The notes below the pieces were generated by a model. The model saw nothing but the letters and a program-made list of their open reading frames with translations, made no database searches and was not told where the DNA came from. From NCBI GenBank assembly GCA_023229525.1, contig JALNZC010000014.1:23903-87902 (forward strand): a stretch of 64,000 nt of DNA, read 5' to 3'. This document shows positions 1 to 9,113 of this stretch, piece by piece; the first letter of the stretch is position 1, and every line of letters starts with the position of its first letter. The DNA is from Bacteroidales bacterium (GTDB lineage Bacteria; Bacteroidota; Bacteroidia; Bacteroidales; FEN-979). Position numbers and translations under genes: made by a program.

Positions 1-2
1 AC

Positions 3-884
3 TTTGGCCCGAACAACTATTATGGGCTCAGAAAATACAAACTCGATCTCGAAAAACAGATCCCCCTTGGATGGAGCTTTTTACCGATGGCTTGGATCAA
101 TATTTATGCAGTAATCCCGGTATTCACATTCTTTGGAAATCTGGGCTGGAATTATGGCATTATTATCCTTGTCCTGACCATCCTCTTAAAAATTGTGTTA
201 TTCCCCATCGCCTTTAAAACATATAAATCCTCAGCCAAAATGAGGGTACTCAAACCCGAGATCGATGAGTTGAGCAAAAAATTTCCAAAAAAGGACGATG
301 CCATGAAGAAACAACAGGCAACGATGGACCTGTATAAAAAAGCCGGTGTTAATCCTATGGCGGGCTGTATTCCATTGCTTCTTCAGATGCCAATCCTCAT
401 TGCCATGTTCCGCTTTTTCCCTTCATCCATCGAGCTTCGGCAGCAGGCGTTTTTGTGGGCGAAAGACCTTTCTTCCTATGATTCCATCTGGACATTCCCC
501 GGAGGTTTTTCGATCCCCTGGTATGGCGACCACGTTAGTTTATTTGCCCTTTTAATGACGATATCAAGTGTGATCTATACTAAAATAAATGATCAGATGA
601 TGGGATCTTCGCAACAACAGATGCCTGGAATGAAGACCATGATGTATCTGATGCCGGTGATGTTCCTTGTCTGGTTTAACGATTATTCTTCAGGCCTCAG
701 CTATTACTACCTGTTGGCAAACCTGCTCACTTTTGCCCAGATCTATATTATCCGGGCTACGATCGACGAAAAACAACTCCATGCGCAAATCGAAGCCAAT
801 CGTAAGAAGACGGTGAAAAAATCGGGATTTCAGAAACGCCTGGAAGATATGGCCAAGAAACGCGGATACCCGGTGAAGAAATGA
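3..884 (+). CDS. yidC: Membrane protein insertase YidC, C-terminal part (cut by window start)
   Basis: YidC/Oxa1 insertase of the inner membrane, which inserts and folds membrane proteins with or without SecYEG. The reading frame is already open at base 3 (FGPNNYYGLR, just before the first internal Met at 87), so the gene begins outside the window. The visible part is the conserved 60KD_IMP core: hydrophobic segments around VIPVFTFFGNLGWNYGIIIL, the positively charged cytoplasmic loop (KTYKSSAKMRVLKPEIDEL), the NPMAGCIPLLLQMPILIAMF segment, and a Lys/Arg-rich tail ending KKRGYPVKK. The long periplasmic N-terminal domain of Gram-negative YidC is missing only because of the window edge. Identity is clear from sequence. 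Confidence 0.96.
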   Translation, partial: FGPNNYYGLRKYKLDLEKQIPLGWSFLPMAWINIYAVIPVFTFFGNLGWNYGIIILVLTILLKIVLFPIAFKTYKSSAKMRVLKPEIDELSKKFPKKDDAMKKQQATMDLYKKAGVNPMAGCIPLLLQMPILIAMFRFFPSSIELRQQAFLWAKDLSSYDSIWTFPGGFSIPWYGDHVSLFALLMTISSVIYTKINDQMMGSSQQQMPGMKTMMYLMPVMFLVWFNDYSSGLSYYYLLANLLTFAQIYIIRATIDEKQLHAQIEANRKKTVKKSGFQKRLEDMAKKRGYPVKK

Positions 885-885
885 A

Positions 886-986
886 GGACGAAAGACGAGG
901 GACGAAAGACGAAGGACGATTTATAACAGAATTAGTCCTGCATAATCTAAAATCAAAATCGTAAATCGTAAATCGTAAATTATAAA
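886..986. repeat. Short tandem arrays (GACGAAA and GTAAATC words)
   Basis: Between yidC and mqnA. Bases 886-918 repeat a 7-bp unit (GACGAAA/GACGAGG/GACGAAG) about five times. Bases 959-985 repeat GTAAATC about three times. They belong to the 7-8 bp array class found throughout the window. Neither array contains an ORF of its own. Confidence 0.75.
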
Positions 987-989
987 TCA

Positions 990-1730
990 TTATAGATACT
1001 TCAAAAATCTCGCTAGTCCTTCTTTTTTTTGATCATCAAATGAGTAGGATATATTATGCTCCAGGTATTCCAGGCAATCGTCACATGCCGGTAATCTATC
1101 CCTGAAATATTCGATACATTCCCGTTTATGCGTAACCCCGAAGGTTAAAGCCTGTGTAAAAGTATTGACGATCCGGTCTGCCAATTGTTCTCGTGATAAC
1201 CATACCGCGAAAACAAAAGGTAAACCAGTGAACCGTATCCACTCCTCTGCCATATCATAAATATAGGGAAAGTGTTGCCTGAGTTCGAAGGTTTTATCAC
1301 CGATTGCCACCAACGATTCTACTGAAGACCGGTTGGAAGCCTCTCCCGCTTTTAGATTTTCCCATGCTGGTGTGATTTGCCAGTAATTCCCGGCAAGAAC
1401 TTTAACCAACCTCACCGATGTCCGGGAATCGAAATCAAGATGAACTTTTGTTATCATTTCAAGGGGAACCTTTGAAAGCAACAGGACAGTTTTTACCGGA
1501 CTAACCGCTCCAATACAATAATCTGAAATATAGTGAAACGCTTTGAAATCAGGCAAAGCGCCAGCCGGTACCAGAGCGATATCGACAATTTTGTTTTTTA
1601 ATTTTTCGGCACATACTGATGGTATATCCAGTTCCAATCTGAAATTTTTCAAAAAACCGGATTGCTGAAGACCGTAAACAAATGGAAATGTATTAAGATA
1701 AGATACGGCAGATATTTTTAAAAGATCCAT
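990..1730 (-). CDS. mqnA: Chorismate dehydratase MqnA (futalosine pathway of menaquinone synthesis)
   Basis: MqnA converts chorismate to 3-enolpyruvyl-benzoate, the first step of the futalosine route to menaquinone. The protein has the periplasmic-binding-protein-like fold of the family: N-terminal KISAVSYLNTFPFVYGL, the ALVPAGALPDF segment, the SVSPVKT-like stretch (GAVSPVKTVLLLSKVPLE) and FVFAVWLSREQL. A Met seven codons upstream (1751) is in frame, but a -7 box TACTTTTG lies at 1749-1756 on this strand and overlaps it. The Met at 1730 (MDLLKISAVSY) is therefore the likely start. It is transcribed divergently from the next gene. Use of menaquinone fits anaerobic respiration. Confidence 0.9.
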   Translation of the reverse strand: MDLLKISAVSYLNTFPFVYGLQQSGFLKNFRLELDIPSVCAEKLKNKIVDIALVPAGALPDFKAFHYISDYCIGAVSPVKTVLLLSKVPLEMITKVHLDFDSRTSVRLVKVLAGNYWQITPAWENLKAGEASNRSSVESLVAIGDKTFELRQHFPYIYDMAEEWIRFTGLPFVFAVWLSREQLADRIVNTFTQALTFGVTHKRECIEYFRDRLPACDDCLEYLEHNISYSFDDQKKEGLARFLKYL

Positions 1731-1748
1731 ATGGATTGTATTCTGCTG

Positions 1749-1785
1749 CAAAAGTAGAAGATATTGGGATTATTCAGTATTTTTG
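1749..1785. promoter_or_regulatory. Divergent Bacteroidetes promoters for mqnA and the 1795 gene
   Basis: Minus strand: TACTTTTG at 1749-1756. Plus strand: TATTTTTG at 1778-1785, ten bases before the ATG at 1795. Both match the Bacteroidetes sigma-70 -7 consensus TAnnTTTG. No convincing TTG -33 element is seen at the usual spacing for either. Confidence 0.55.
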
Positions 1786-1794
1786 TAACCGAAT

Positions 1795-2301
1795 ATGTCC
1801 GTAATCCTGAGAAAAATAACTGCCTGTATTATCCTTGCACTTTTCCTCTTCAATTCAATGGGATATTTTATCGTATTTGAGTTAAATAAATTTCTTGTGA
1901 AGAAGGAAATGATGGCTTACATCAGGAACAATCCAAAAAAACTAACCGTCCTGGGTATCGACGATCCCGACAACCATTCCGGGTTTAGACGTATCGGTAA
2001 GCATGAAATTATTCATGAGGGAAGATTCTACGATGTATTACATGAAGTAAAGAAAGTTAAAACCACATTATTCTATTGCAAACGCGACATTAAAGAAGAA
2101 CTGTTATCTGAAGGTTTTAAACGGATGGCCAATAGCAAACTTCAGCATCAGTTACTGGAACAGATAATTAAAATTGCCCTTCCATACCCTTATGTGGCTC
2201 TGGATAACAGAGCTGCTGAATATTTCAGTTACCCTCCAGTCAGCATCCATCTATCCCAGGTCTGGATTTTACCCGTTAGTCCGCCACCGAAATATTCCTG
2301 A
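1795..2301 (+). CDS. Membrane-anchored small protein of unknown function
   Basis: A 168-residue protein with one N-terminal hydrophobic segment (residues about 5-30) that can act as signal peptide or anchor. The rest is soluble, with alternating Lys/Glu and no enzymatic motif I recognise. It begins ten bases after a TATTTTTG -7 box and ends 288 bases before the TonB-dependent receptor, in the same direction. Similar short proteins precede TonB receptors in other Bacteroidetes, so a role in the same uptake system is possible. That is inference from position only. Confidence 0.6.
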   Translation: MSVILRKITACIILALFLFNSMGYFIVFELNKFLVKKEMMAYIRNNPKKLTVLGIDDPDNHSGFRRIGKHEIIHEGRFYDVLHEVKKVKTTLFYCKRDIKEELLSEGFKRMANSKLQHQLLEQIIKIALPYPYVALDNRAAEYFSYPPVSIHLSQVWILPVSPPPKYS

Positions 2302-2420
2302 TCCTTCATTTTCTCCTTATTAATTCATCCAATATCCCGGATTTTAGGAATCGGGTTCAATTGCCTGTATGATCCTTACTTACCTACATTGAGAAAAAAT
2401 TTATATGTATTAGACAGGTT

Positions 2421-2551
2421 ATCACCTCATCCCCCGGCCTCTTCTCCTTGAGGTTAAGGGGTGAGTGGTTGAGGTACACAGGATAAATTCCCCACCTCTT
2501 GAGGCGAAATTCGGGTACGGGGCTTGCCTGGGGTTCATACCAATTGATTAA
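2421..2551. repeat. Dispersed ~130-bp repeat, copy 1
   Basis: First of three copies in the window (others at 22678-22857 and, inverted, 47926-48056). Shared parts are a CACCTCATCCCCCGG start, a CTTCTCCTT/AAGG self-complementary core, AGGATAAATTC, TCGGGTACGGGGCTTGCC, and an end GGGTTCATACCAATTGATTA that copies 1 and 3 share exactly. It has no coding capacity and lies between the 1795 gene and the TonB receptor. Confidence 0.7.
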
Positions 2552-2589
2552 CTCAATCGAATCACTTACATCAATTAAATCGATAAATC

Positions 2590-5007
2590 ATGAAATATAT
2601 AATTATCATTCCTGCATTTGTTTTTATCTTTTTTTCGGGATTCAGTCAGAAGGTCAAAGTACTTGACAAATCCGATTTACAACCCATCGGTCAAGTCACC
2701 ATATCCAATCATCACGAATCTTTAATGATTGTTACCGATGCAAACGGAATCGCTGATATATCGGCTATCCCGGATACCGCCACGCTGTTGTTTTCGCATG
2801 TGGCATTTCAACCACTGAGAATCCTCAAATCAAATATTCCTTCAAATAAAACGATTTACCTCACGGAGAACATAATAAAACTCGATGAATTTGTATATAC
2901 CGCAAACAGGGTGGAAGAAAAAAAGTCTGATCTGCCATATAAAATTGAAGTGATCCAGGCAAAGGACATTGTTTTTCAGAATCCGCAGAATGCAGCCATC
3001 ATGCTGGAGCAGACCGGACAGGTTTTTGTACAGACAAGCCAGATGGGCGGAGGAAGCCCTGTGCTTCGTGGTTTTGAAGCCAACAAGGTTTTGCTTGTAG
3101 TTGACGGAATCCGCATGAACAATGCGGTTTATCGGGCGGGGCACCTGCAGAACGCCATCACGGTCGATCCTTTCGGATTGGCTTCAACGGAAATTCTTTA
3201 TGGCCCGGGCTCAACCATTTTTGGTAGTGATGCTCTGGGTGGTGTGATCAATTTCAGAACAAAAGACCCAGTTCTTTCTTCTTCGGGCAAGACAGAGATC
3301 CACGGGAATGTACTTGGCCGTTTTGCCTCTGCAAATACAGAAAAAACAGGAGGTATAAATTTAAATTTCGGTTGGAAAAAACTGGGAGTGCTGTTAAATT
3401 TTTCGTACAGTGACTTTGATGACTTGCGCGAAGGAAAAGTTCGCGATCCTGCACTGGGTGATTTCGGGACCCGTCCGGTTTATGCACAGCGGATCAACGG
3501 AAAAGACTCCATGGTCATTAATGACAAGCCATGGATACAGAAAACTTCCGGGTATTCCCAATATAATTTTCTTGGAAAGGTGCTCTTTAAGCCTGGAGAG
3601 CATAGCAATTATATCCTGAATGTGCAGTATTCCAACTCAAGCGATATTCCCCGGTATGACCGTCTTACGGAAATGAATGGCAGTACCGGAAAATTACAGT
3701 TTGCGGAATGGTATTATGGTCCTCAAACCCGGTTGCTTGCTTCGCTTAAAGCGGAGTACAACGTGAAAGGAGTTATTTTTGACCATGCTTCTGTTATTCT
3801 GGGATATCAGAATATTCATGAAGACAGGATCCAGCGTGATTTCGGAAGCTCGAAGAAAAAATTCAACCTGGAAACCGTCGGGGTGATTTCACTGAATGCC
3901 GATTTTGATAAAAAAATCTGCACAAAGGATAACCTCCGTTACGGGATCGAACTGGATTACAACAACGTTATTTCCAAAGCACACAATGAAAACATCAAAA
4001 CAGGCGCTTCCACCGACGATCGTGCAACACGATATCCCGACCAGAAAGCAAACATGATGTACATTTCGGCTTACTTGTCGAACAATTGGAACATCAGCAA
4101 GGTTTTCGCCTTCTCACAGGGGATCCGGTTCAATTATGTCACATTGAATGCCGCCTATTCCGATACTATGGTGAAGATCATGGATATCCCGTTTAATCCG
4201 GATATTGCGCAGAAAAATGCCGCGGTAAATGGCTATTTGGGACTGGTAGCAACTCCGGGTCGCGACTGGAAATTCTCCCTTGTCGGATCTACAGGTTTCC
4301 GGGCTCCGAATATCGATGATCTTACCAAGTTGAATGTGGTAAATGGCCAAACAATCGTGGTTCCCAATCCGGATCTGAAACCTGAATATGCCTACAATAT
4401 TGAACTTTCGGTTGCCAAGACCATTATCGGTAAGGTTCGGCTTGAAGGAACCGCCTTTTATACATGGCTTCGCGATGCTCATGTGATCGCTCCGTTCAAG
4501 TATAACGGACTCGATTCCATAACGATTGATGGGGAGAAGTACCAGACACTCGCTCCGACAAATGCCGGACGAGCATACGTTTGCGGCGTACAGGGAAGCC
4601 TGCTTGCCCAGATTACGCATTCTTTTTCAATTTTAAGCAACCTTACCTATACATATGGTTATGACGAAAGTTCCAGTGATCCACTGGATCATATTCCACC
4701 GGTATTCGGGATGACTTCATTCCGTTTGGAATTGAAGAAATTCAAGGGTGATTTTTATGTAATGTACAACGGCTGGAAACGGATCAGCCAATATAGCCCT
4801 GGTGGTGAGGATAATGACCTATATGCCACCCCATATGGCATGCCTTCGTGGTATACCCTTAACCTGAAACTGAGTTACCAGGTTATCAAGTACCTCAATA
4901 TTGAACTTGGAATGGAAAATATTCTGGATGAGAATTACAGGAAATTCGCTTCAGGGATCAGTTCGCCTGGCAGAAATGTGATTGTAGCATTACGTTGTAC
5001 CTTCTGA
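2590..5007 (+). CDS. TonB-dependent outer-membrane receptor
   Basis: An 805-residue outer-membrane beta-barrel for energy-dependent uptake. Signal peptide at residues 1-20 (cut after FSGFSQ), then a carboxypeptidase-D-regulatory-like domain (about 22-95), the TonB plug (about 115-220, with GGGSPVLRGFEANKVLLVVDG and GPGSTIFGSDALGGVINF), then a barrel ending in aromatic Phe (LRCTF). No SusD partner is nearby, so it is not a SusC-type glycan transporter. The plug resembles Bacteroidetes receptors for haem or metal chelates, but I cannot name the substrate. Its last 18 bases overlap the end of convergent coaE. Confidence 0.88.
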   Translation: MKYIIIIPAFVFIFFSGFSQKVKVLDKSDLQPIGQVTISNHHESLMIVTDANGIADISAIPDTATLLFSHVAFQPLRILKSNIPSNKTIYLTENIIKLDEFVYTANRVEEKKSDLPYKIEVIQAKDIVFQNPQNAAIMLEQTGQVFVQTSQMGGGSPVLRGFEANKVLLVVDGIRMNNAVYRAGHLQNAITVDPFGLASTEILYGPGSTIFGSDALGGVINFRTKDPVLSSSGKTEIHGNVLGRFASANTEKTGGINLNFGWKKLGVLLNFSYSDFDDLREGKVRDPALGDFGTRPVYAQRINGKDSMVINDKPWIQKTSGYSQYNFLGKVLFKPGEHSNYILNVQYSNSSDIPRYDRLTEMNGSTGKLQFAEWYYGPQTRLLASLKAEYNVKGVIFDHASVILGYQNIHEDRIQRDFGSSKKKFNLETVGVISLNADFDKKICTKDNLRYGIELDYNNVISKAHNENIKTGASTDDRATRYPDQKANMMYISAYLSNNWNISKVFAFSQGIRFNYVTLNAAYSDTMVKIMDIPFNPDIAQKNAAVNGYLGLVATPGRDWKFSLVGSTGFRAPNIDDLTKLNVVNGQTIVVPNPDLKPEYAYNIELSVAKTIIGKVRLEGTAFYTWLRDAHVIAPFKYNGLDSITIDGEKYQTLAPTNAGRAYVCGVQGSLLAQITHSFSILSNLTYTYGYDESSSDPLDHIPPVFGMTSFRLELKKFKGDFYVMYNGWKRISQYSPGGEDNDLYATPYGMPSWYTLNLKLSYQVIKYLNIELGMENILDENYRKFASGISSPGRNVIVALRCTF

Positions 5008-5580
5008 TAACCTGCGGTGAATCGCTAAAACTTGCGGGATGACCAGTTCTGAGCCGTCGTTTCGGATAACGAAATCGGAAAGGGCGGCTTTTTCTTTATC
5101 CTCCATCTGGAACTGCATCCGCCTCAGGACAGAATTGACATCTATCCCGTCACGTTGAACCACACGTCCGATTGCGATCTCTTTAAGACATGAAACATGG
5201 ATGATTTTGTCAAATTCCTTGCGTAATCCGCTTTCTATGATGATGGCAGCTTCCTGGATGATATAGGGAAAAGAACCCTGGTTCAGCGTCCATGTGTGAA
5301 AATCATGCATCACCAGTGGGTGCATGATTGAATTTAACTTATGCATGGCATGTTCGTCAGTAAAAGCATGGGAGGCAAGAGACCTCCGGTTGATCTCCCC
5401 GGAGATTGAGAGGATACTATATCCGAAATATCTGAGAAGTTCATTTTTGACCTGCGGATCATTTAAAAATTTCTTGGATTCTTCATCGGCATGATAAACT
5501 GGAATCCCGAGGATAGAAAAGATCCGTGAAACCACACTCTTTCCACTCCCGATATTTCCGGTAAGGCCGACTTTAATCAA
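4990..5580 (-). CDS. coaE: Dephospho-CoA kinase CoaE
   Basis: Last step of coenzyme A synthesis: ATP-dependent phosphorylation of the 3'-hydroxyl of dephospho-CoA. The 196-residue length is normal. The Walker A loop GNIGSGKS is at residues 8-15, followed by GIPVYHADEESKKF with the substrate-binding Asp. HPLVMHDF and QEAAIIIESGL match the CoA domain and lid of the family. It is last in an operon with the DUF1573 lipoprotein, yajC and the YbbR-like gene, three bases after the previous stop, the usual Bacteroidetes order. Confidence 0.93.
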   Translation of the reverse strand: MIKVGLTGNIGSGKSVVSRIFSILGIPVYHADEESKKFLNDPQVKNELLRYFGYSILSISGEINRRSLASHAFTDEHAMHKLNSIMHPLVMHDFHTWTLNQGSFPYIIQEAAIIIESGLRKEFDKIIHVSCLKEIAIGRVVQRDGIDVNSVLRRMQFQMEDKEKAALSDFVIRNDGSELVIPQVLAIHRRLSEGTT

Positions 5581-5583
5581 GGG

Positions 5584-6186
5584 TCAGGGTTTTTTCAGTA
5601 AATTATGTGAGGGATTCGCGATTTTTTTCAAACTGTCGGGATGTCGTGCCAGGGATTCTTTTTCCCGTCGCGGAAGAACAAGAATATCGAAGACCGGTCG
5701 TTTTATGACAGGTTTGATGATAGACCTTTCAAATTCAAAATACAGTGTATCGGGTGTTACAAAAAACACATCGCTGGTAAAACTCGACTGTGCAACAATA
5801 TCCTTCCCGATCCTGTTTGTTAAAAGATAGCCCCAGGCGTGCACATTGTCGGTAGTATGGATCCTTATATTCCGGAGGCTCACATCAAATTGCCTCTCAT
5901 GTGGGACAATAAACCGTTCTGTGATAAAATCAAATCCCTGAACCCTGATTTTAACCGTAAGGGTGGAGTCTGAATAGCTGCTCAATCTGAAATTTGCCGG
6001 AATATTTGAATAGGTAAGGCGATATTCCATGGCATAAAAATAATCTTTCGAAAGCCTGACCAGCGTCCAGATAAATACAGAAAGGATCAGGCAAACGATG
6101 AAAATCGAAAGTTGATTCCTGAATTTTCCGCTTTTGCGCTGCCGTGCATTTCCAATGAATTCAATGAAATCAGGCTTCAACTGCAA
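5584..6186 (-). CDS. YbbR/CdaR-like membrane-anchored protein
   Basis: A 200-residue protein with one transmembrane segment at about residues 26-44 (FRNQLSIFIVCLILSVFIWT), then an extracytoplasmic beta-rich region of the YbbR type. In Firmicutes YbbR-domain proteins (CdaR) regulate the diadenylate cyclase CdaA. In Bacteroidetes the homologue usually sits between yajC and coaE, as here, and its role is not settled. Lies 15 bases after yajC. Function beyond family assignment is unknown. Confidence 0.75.
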   Translation of the reverse strand: MQLKPDFIEFIGNARQRKSGKFRNQLSIFIVCLILSVFIWTLVRLSKDYFYAMEYRLTYSNIPANFRLSSYSDSTLTVKIRVQGFDFITERFIVPHERQFDVSLRNIRIHTTDNVHAWGYLLTNRIGKDIVAQSSFTSDVFFVTPDTLYFEFERSIIKPVIKRPVFDILVLPRREKESLARHPDSLKKIANPSHNLLKKP

Positions 6187-6201
6187 CAGCTTTTAAAGAT
6201 T

Positions 6202-6531
6202 TTACTTAGCCCCGATGGTCTGGTTTGGATCCATTGCCACTGCGGTTTTTTCTATACGCAACCGGACCTCGTTTTCGACTTCTATGGTAACGGTCGTATC
6301 CTGGATCTCTACGATCCGTCCATGAATCCCGCCAATGGTTATAATTTTCTGACCCTTCTGCAGGCTTTCCTTGAATTTTTTCTGATCCTTCGAACGCTTC
6401 ATCTGCGGTCGAATGAAAAAGAAATAAAAAACGACAATGATCAGCAATAACGGTAAGAAGGAATACCAGCCATTTTGTTGCCCGCCCTGGCCCTGAGGAG
6501 CCATCAGAAGGATTGTTAACAGGTTTGTCAT
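6202..6531 (-). CDS. yajC: Preprotein translocase subunit YajC
   Basis: Small single-span inner-membrane protein of the SecDF-YajC accessory complex. The 109 residues contain a membrane segment (FLPLLLIIVVFYFFFIRPQM) followed by the family signature region with RPQMKRSKDQKKF and GQKIITIGGIHG. It is the second gene of the DUF1573-yajC-YbbR-coaE operon. Confidence 0.95.
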   Translation of the reverse strand: MTNLLTILLMAPQGQGGQQNGWYSFLPLLLIIVVFYFFFIRPQMKRSKDQKKFKESLQKGQKIITIGGIHGRIVEIQDTTVTIEVENEVRLRIEKTAVAMDPNQTIGAK

Positions 6532-6540
6532 ATACTTTAC

Positions 6541-6566
6541 AATTTACGATTTACGATTTTAGATTT
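6541..6566. repeat. GATTTAC heptamer array
   Basis: AATTTACGATTTACGATTTT immediately upstream of yajC, inside the operon. It is two to three units of the same 7-bp word seen at 54717-54740, and the reverse complement of the GTAAATC array at 959-985. Confidence 0.6.
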
Positions 6567-6612
6567 TTCAGTCGGAATTATTTTGATATTTCTTTTTTTC
6601 GCTATTTCAAAT

Positions 6613-7092
6613 TTATTTTTCACTTCCGGGACTTACTACCTGAGCCTTGATCCGGAGTAAAGTCGTATTGGGTTGGGTATTGGCAACCACCACCACATTT
6701 TTCGCCTGGTATCCCCTTTTGCCGTTGCTGTTGAATGCAACTTTGATGATTCCCTCTTCACCCGGGCGGATCGGGGCTTTGGGGTAAGAAGGGATGGTAC
6801 AACCACAGGAAGTACTGACGTCGGCAACAATCAGGTCGGATTTTCCCTTGTTGGTAAATTTGAAACTGTATGAAACGGTTTCTCCTTCAAGTATCCGGCC
6901 GAAATCATGCTCTGTCTCTTCAAACATCATGAAGGGAAGGGCGCTTTTATCATTACTACCACTGGCGCTGTTGGGATTATTGACAATATCCGCAGGAAGA
7001 GAATTTTTTCCGTAAGTACCGCTCCGGTTACATCCGTTTAGGAAGAAAAGCATCAGTAAAGAAGAGCATATCATCAGCAACCGTGTCCTCAT
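6613..7092 (-). CDS. DUF1573 domain lipoprotein
   Basis: Exported lipoprotein: N-terminal MRTRLLMICSSLLMLFF with lipobox LNGC, then an ASPM-SPD-2-Hydin-like beta-sandwich (EHDFGRILEGETVSYSFKF, STSCGCTIPSYPKAPIRPGE) typical of DUF1573. An in-frame Met 13 codons upstream (7131) is excluded by the -7 box TACCTTTG on this strand at 7134-7141. The start at 7092 also puts the signal peptide at the N-terminus. First gene of the operon leading to coaE. Biochemical function is unknown. Confidence 0.85.
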   Translation of the reverse strand: MRTRLLMICSSLLMLFFLNGCNRSGTYGKNSLPADIVNNPNSASGSNDKSALPFMMFEETEHDFGRILEGETVSYSFKFTNKGKSDLIVADVSTSCGCTIPSYPKAPIRPGEEGIIKVAFNSNGKRGYQAKNVVVVANTQPNTTLLRIKAQVVSPGSEK

Positions 7093-7133
7093 AGTTTTAT
7101 AGACTTTATAGATAAGATCCATTATAACCATGG

Positions 7134-7141
7134 CAAAGGTA
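7134..7141 (-). promoter_or_regulatory. -7 box for the DUF1573-yajC-ybbR-coaE operon
   Basis: Reads TACCTTTG on the minus strand (TAnnTTTG). It lies about 42 bases before the chosen start at 7092 and decides that start over the upstream Met. Confidence 0.55.
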
Positions 7142-7167
7142 AGAAAAATTATTGTATTTTTACAGCT

Positions 7168-7683
7168 ATGCGCATCTATCTGATTGGTTATATGGCGTCG
7201 GGAAAGTCTAACCTGGGCAGGCTCCTTTCAGAAGAACTCCGGTTCCGGTTTATCGATCTCGATTCCATGTTCGAAGAACGTTACAAAGTGACTATTCTTG
7301 ATTTTTTCGAAAGATATGGGGAGGAGCTGTTTCGTAAGATAGAACAGAAACTTTTATATGAAACTGCGGGGTATGATAATACGGTCATCGCAACAGGTGG
7401 AGGTACACCATGTTTTTTTGATAATATGGAATTCATCAATACGTCAGGTACATCCATATACCTTCGATGGGAAATACCGGAATTGACGGAACGATTACGG
7501 CATATCCGGAAAAAAAGACCGATATTGAAAACAATTGATCCGGAAAATCTTGAAAATACAGTCAGTAATCACCTGAAACAAAGGTCGGTATATTATGAAC
7601 GGGCCCATGTTACAGTAGATGGAGCTAACCTGAATACCGGAAAGTTGGCGGATTGGATCAGGCATCAGCCAGGCAGTGGTTAA
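7168..7683 (+). CDS. aroK: Shikimate kinase
   Basis: ATP-dependent phosphorylation of shikimate at the 3-hydroxyl, in aromatic amino-acid synthesis. At 171 residues it is full length. Walker A GYMASGKS lies near residues 7-14, DLDSMFEE provides the Mg/shikimate Asp, FRKIEQKLL carries the shikimate-binding Arg, and VIATGGGTPCF is the family GGG motif. KKRPIL in the lid holds the catalytic Arg region. Its stop overlaps the convergent rlmD end by four bases. Confidence 0.94.
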   Translation: MRIYLIGYMASGKSNLGRLLSEELRFRFIDLDSMFEERYKVTILDFFERYGEELFRKIEQKLLYETAGYDNTVIATGGGTPCFFDNMEFINTSGTSIYLRWEIPELTERLRHIRKKRPILKTIDPENLENTVSNHLKQRSVYYERAHVTVDGANLNTGKLADWIRHQPGSG

Positions 7684-9113
7684 TCCATTCGTTCCAGCAA
7701 CACCACGTTTTCGACATGTTGTGTATGCGGAAACATGTCGAGAGGCTGACATTTTATCAAGGTATATCGCTCAGTTAGTAAAGAAATATCACGTGCCTGG
7801 GTTGCAGGATTACAGCTTACATATACAATCTTTTCAGGGATAACTGTCAGCAACGCTCTGATTACTTTTTCATGCATTCCCGAACGGGGAGGATCGGTTA
7901 TGATAATTTCAGGTTGACCATTTTCCCGGATAAATTCAGAGGTCAGGAGTTTTTCCGTTTCACCGGTAAAAAAATGTGTATTTGTAAAACCATTCAGGTT
8001 TGCATTTACTTTGGCATCTTCGATGGCTGAGGGTATGGACTCGATTCCCACTACCTGATTGATAAGTGGGGCAATGTAATTGGCAATGGTCCCTGTTCCG
8101 GTATAAAGATCATAAACGGTTTCATTGCCTTTAAAGGATGCAAATTCAACCGTCGTCTTATATAACCTGACAGCCTGCCGTGAATTTGTCTGAAAAAATG
8201 AAACCGGACCTATCTGGAATTCAATGTCAGGGTCACCATGTTTAAATCCCGGCATTCGCTCGGTCATGAATTTCTTTCCATAGAAATGATAAAGCGGGAG
8301 GTCGTTGATAACATCATTTTTCTTGGGATTGATAACATAAAAAACAGAAGTAATCTGTGGAAATGCATTGATCAATTCATTCAGCATATCTCTGATATCT
8401 TCTTCTGCATTCTCCCTGAAGACCATGATGACCAGGAGGTCGCCGGTAGTGGTGTTCCGGATGATCAGATTCCGGAGGAAACCGGTCCATTTTCTCACGT
8501 CATAAAAGGATAATCCATGTTTCAAAGCAAAAGCCTTTAAGAACAGACGAATGGCATTCGAGGGATCGGGTTGCAGATAACAGTTTTTTATGTCCAGAAC
8601 TTTGTCGAATAACCGGGGAATATGGAATCCGAGCGCATTCATTTCATTTTCGGGCAGTTGTCCCACTGGATCAACACTGGTGAGCCAGCGATGATTTGAA
8701 AAGGTAAATTCCAGTTTGTTCCGGTAGTACTGCTCTTCTGATGATCGCAAAATCGGCAGTACCTGGATTTTTTCAACTTTCCCAATCCTGGCCAGATTGT
8801 CTTCAACCTGTTTTTGTTTATAGTAAAGCTGATCTTCGTACCGTAGATGCTGCCATTTACAACCACCGCATGTGCCGAAATGTTCACAAAACGGTTCAAC
8901 ACGTTTATCGCTGAAAGAGTGAAACCGGATCGCTTTTCCCTCGTAAAAAGAACGTTTTTTCCTGATTACCTGGATGTCAACGACATCGCCAGGAACAACA
9001 AATGGAACGAAAACTACAATCTCTCCAACACGGGCCACCGCGTTTCCTTCCGATCCTGCATCAAGGATTTCAACTTTTTCAAATACCGGAAAGGGACGCT
9101 GGTTTTTTCTCAT
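7680..9113 (-). CDS. rlmD: 23S rRNA (uracil-C5)-methyltransferase, RlmD/RumA type
   Basis: SAM-dependent 5-methyluridine formation in 23S rRNA. An N-terminal TRAM domain (about residues 10-65) precedes an Fe-S cluster motif CEHFGTCGGCKWQHL, with a fourth Cys further on. The Rossmann methyltransferase domain has VYDLYTGTGTIANYIA for SAM, ITDPPRSGMHEKV, and the catalytic VYVSCNPATQARD. At 477 residues the length fits. Bacteroidetes carry such genes in one or two copies, so the exact target uracil is not certain. The gene overlaps hydE by four bases (9110-9113), implying translational coupling. Confidence 0.88.
   Translation of the reverse strand: MRKNQRPFPVFEKVEILDAGSEGNAVARVGEIVVFVPFVVPGDVVDIQVIRKKRSFYEGKAIRFHSFSDKRVEPFCEHFGTCGGCKWQHLRYEDQLYYKQKQVEDNLARIGKVEKIQVLPILRSSEEQYYRNKLEFTFSNHRWLTSVDPVGQLPENEMNALGFHIPRLFDKVLDIKNCYLQPDPSNAIRLFLKAFALKHGLSFYDVRKWTGFLRNLIIRNTTTGDLLVIMVFRENAEEDIRDMLNELINAFPQITSVFYVINPKKNDVINDLPLYHFYGKKFMTERMPGFKHGDPDIEFQIGPVSFFQTNSRQAVRLYKTTVEFASFKGNETVYDLYTGTGTIANYIAPLINQVVGIESIPSAIEDAKVNANLNGFTNTHFFTGETEKLLTSEFIRENGQPEIIITDPPRSGMHEKVIRALLTVIPEKIVYVSCNPATQARDISLLTERYTLIKCQPLDMFPHTQHVENVVLLERMD

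Noticed and set aside
757..990. Minus-strand ORF over the yidC end
   Set aside because: Overlaps yidC and reads through the tandem arrays; no family features.
4114..4620. A 168-residue minus-strand ORF inside the TonB receptor
   Set aside because: Antisense shadow of a well-supported gene with no recognisable domain.
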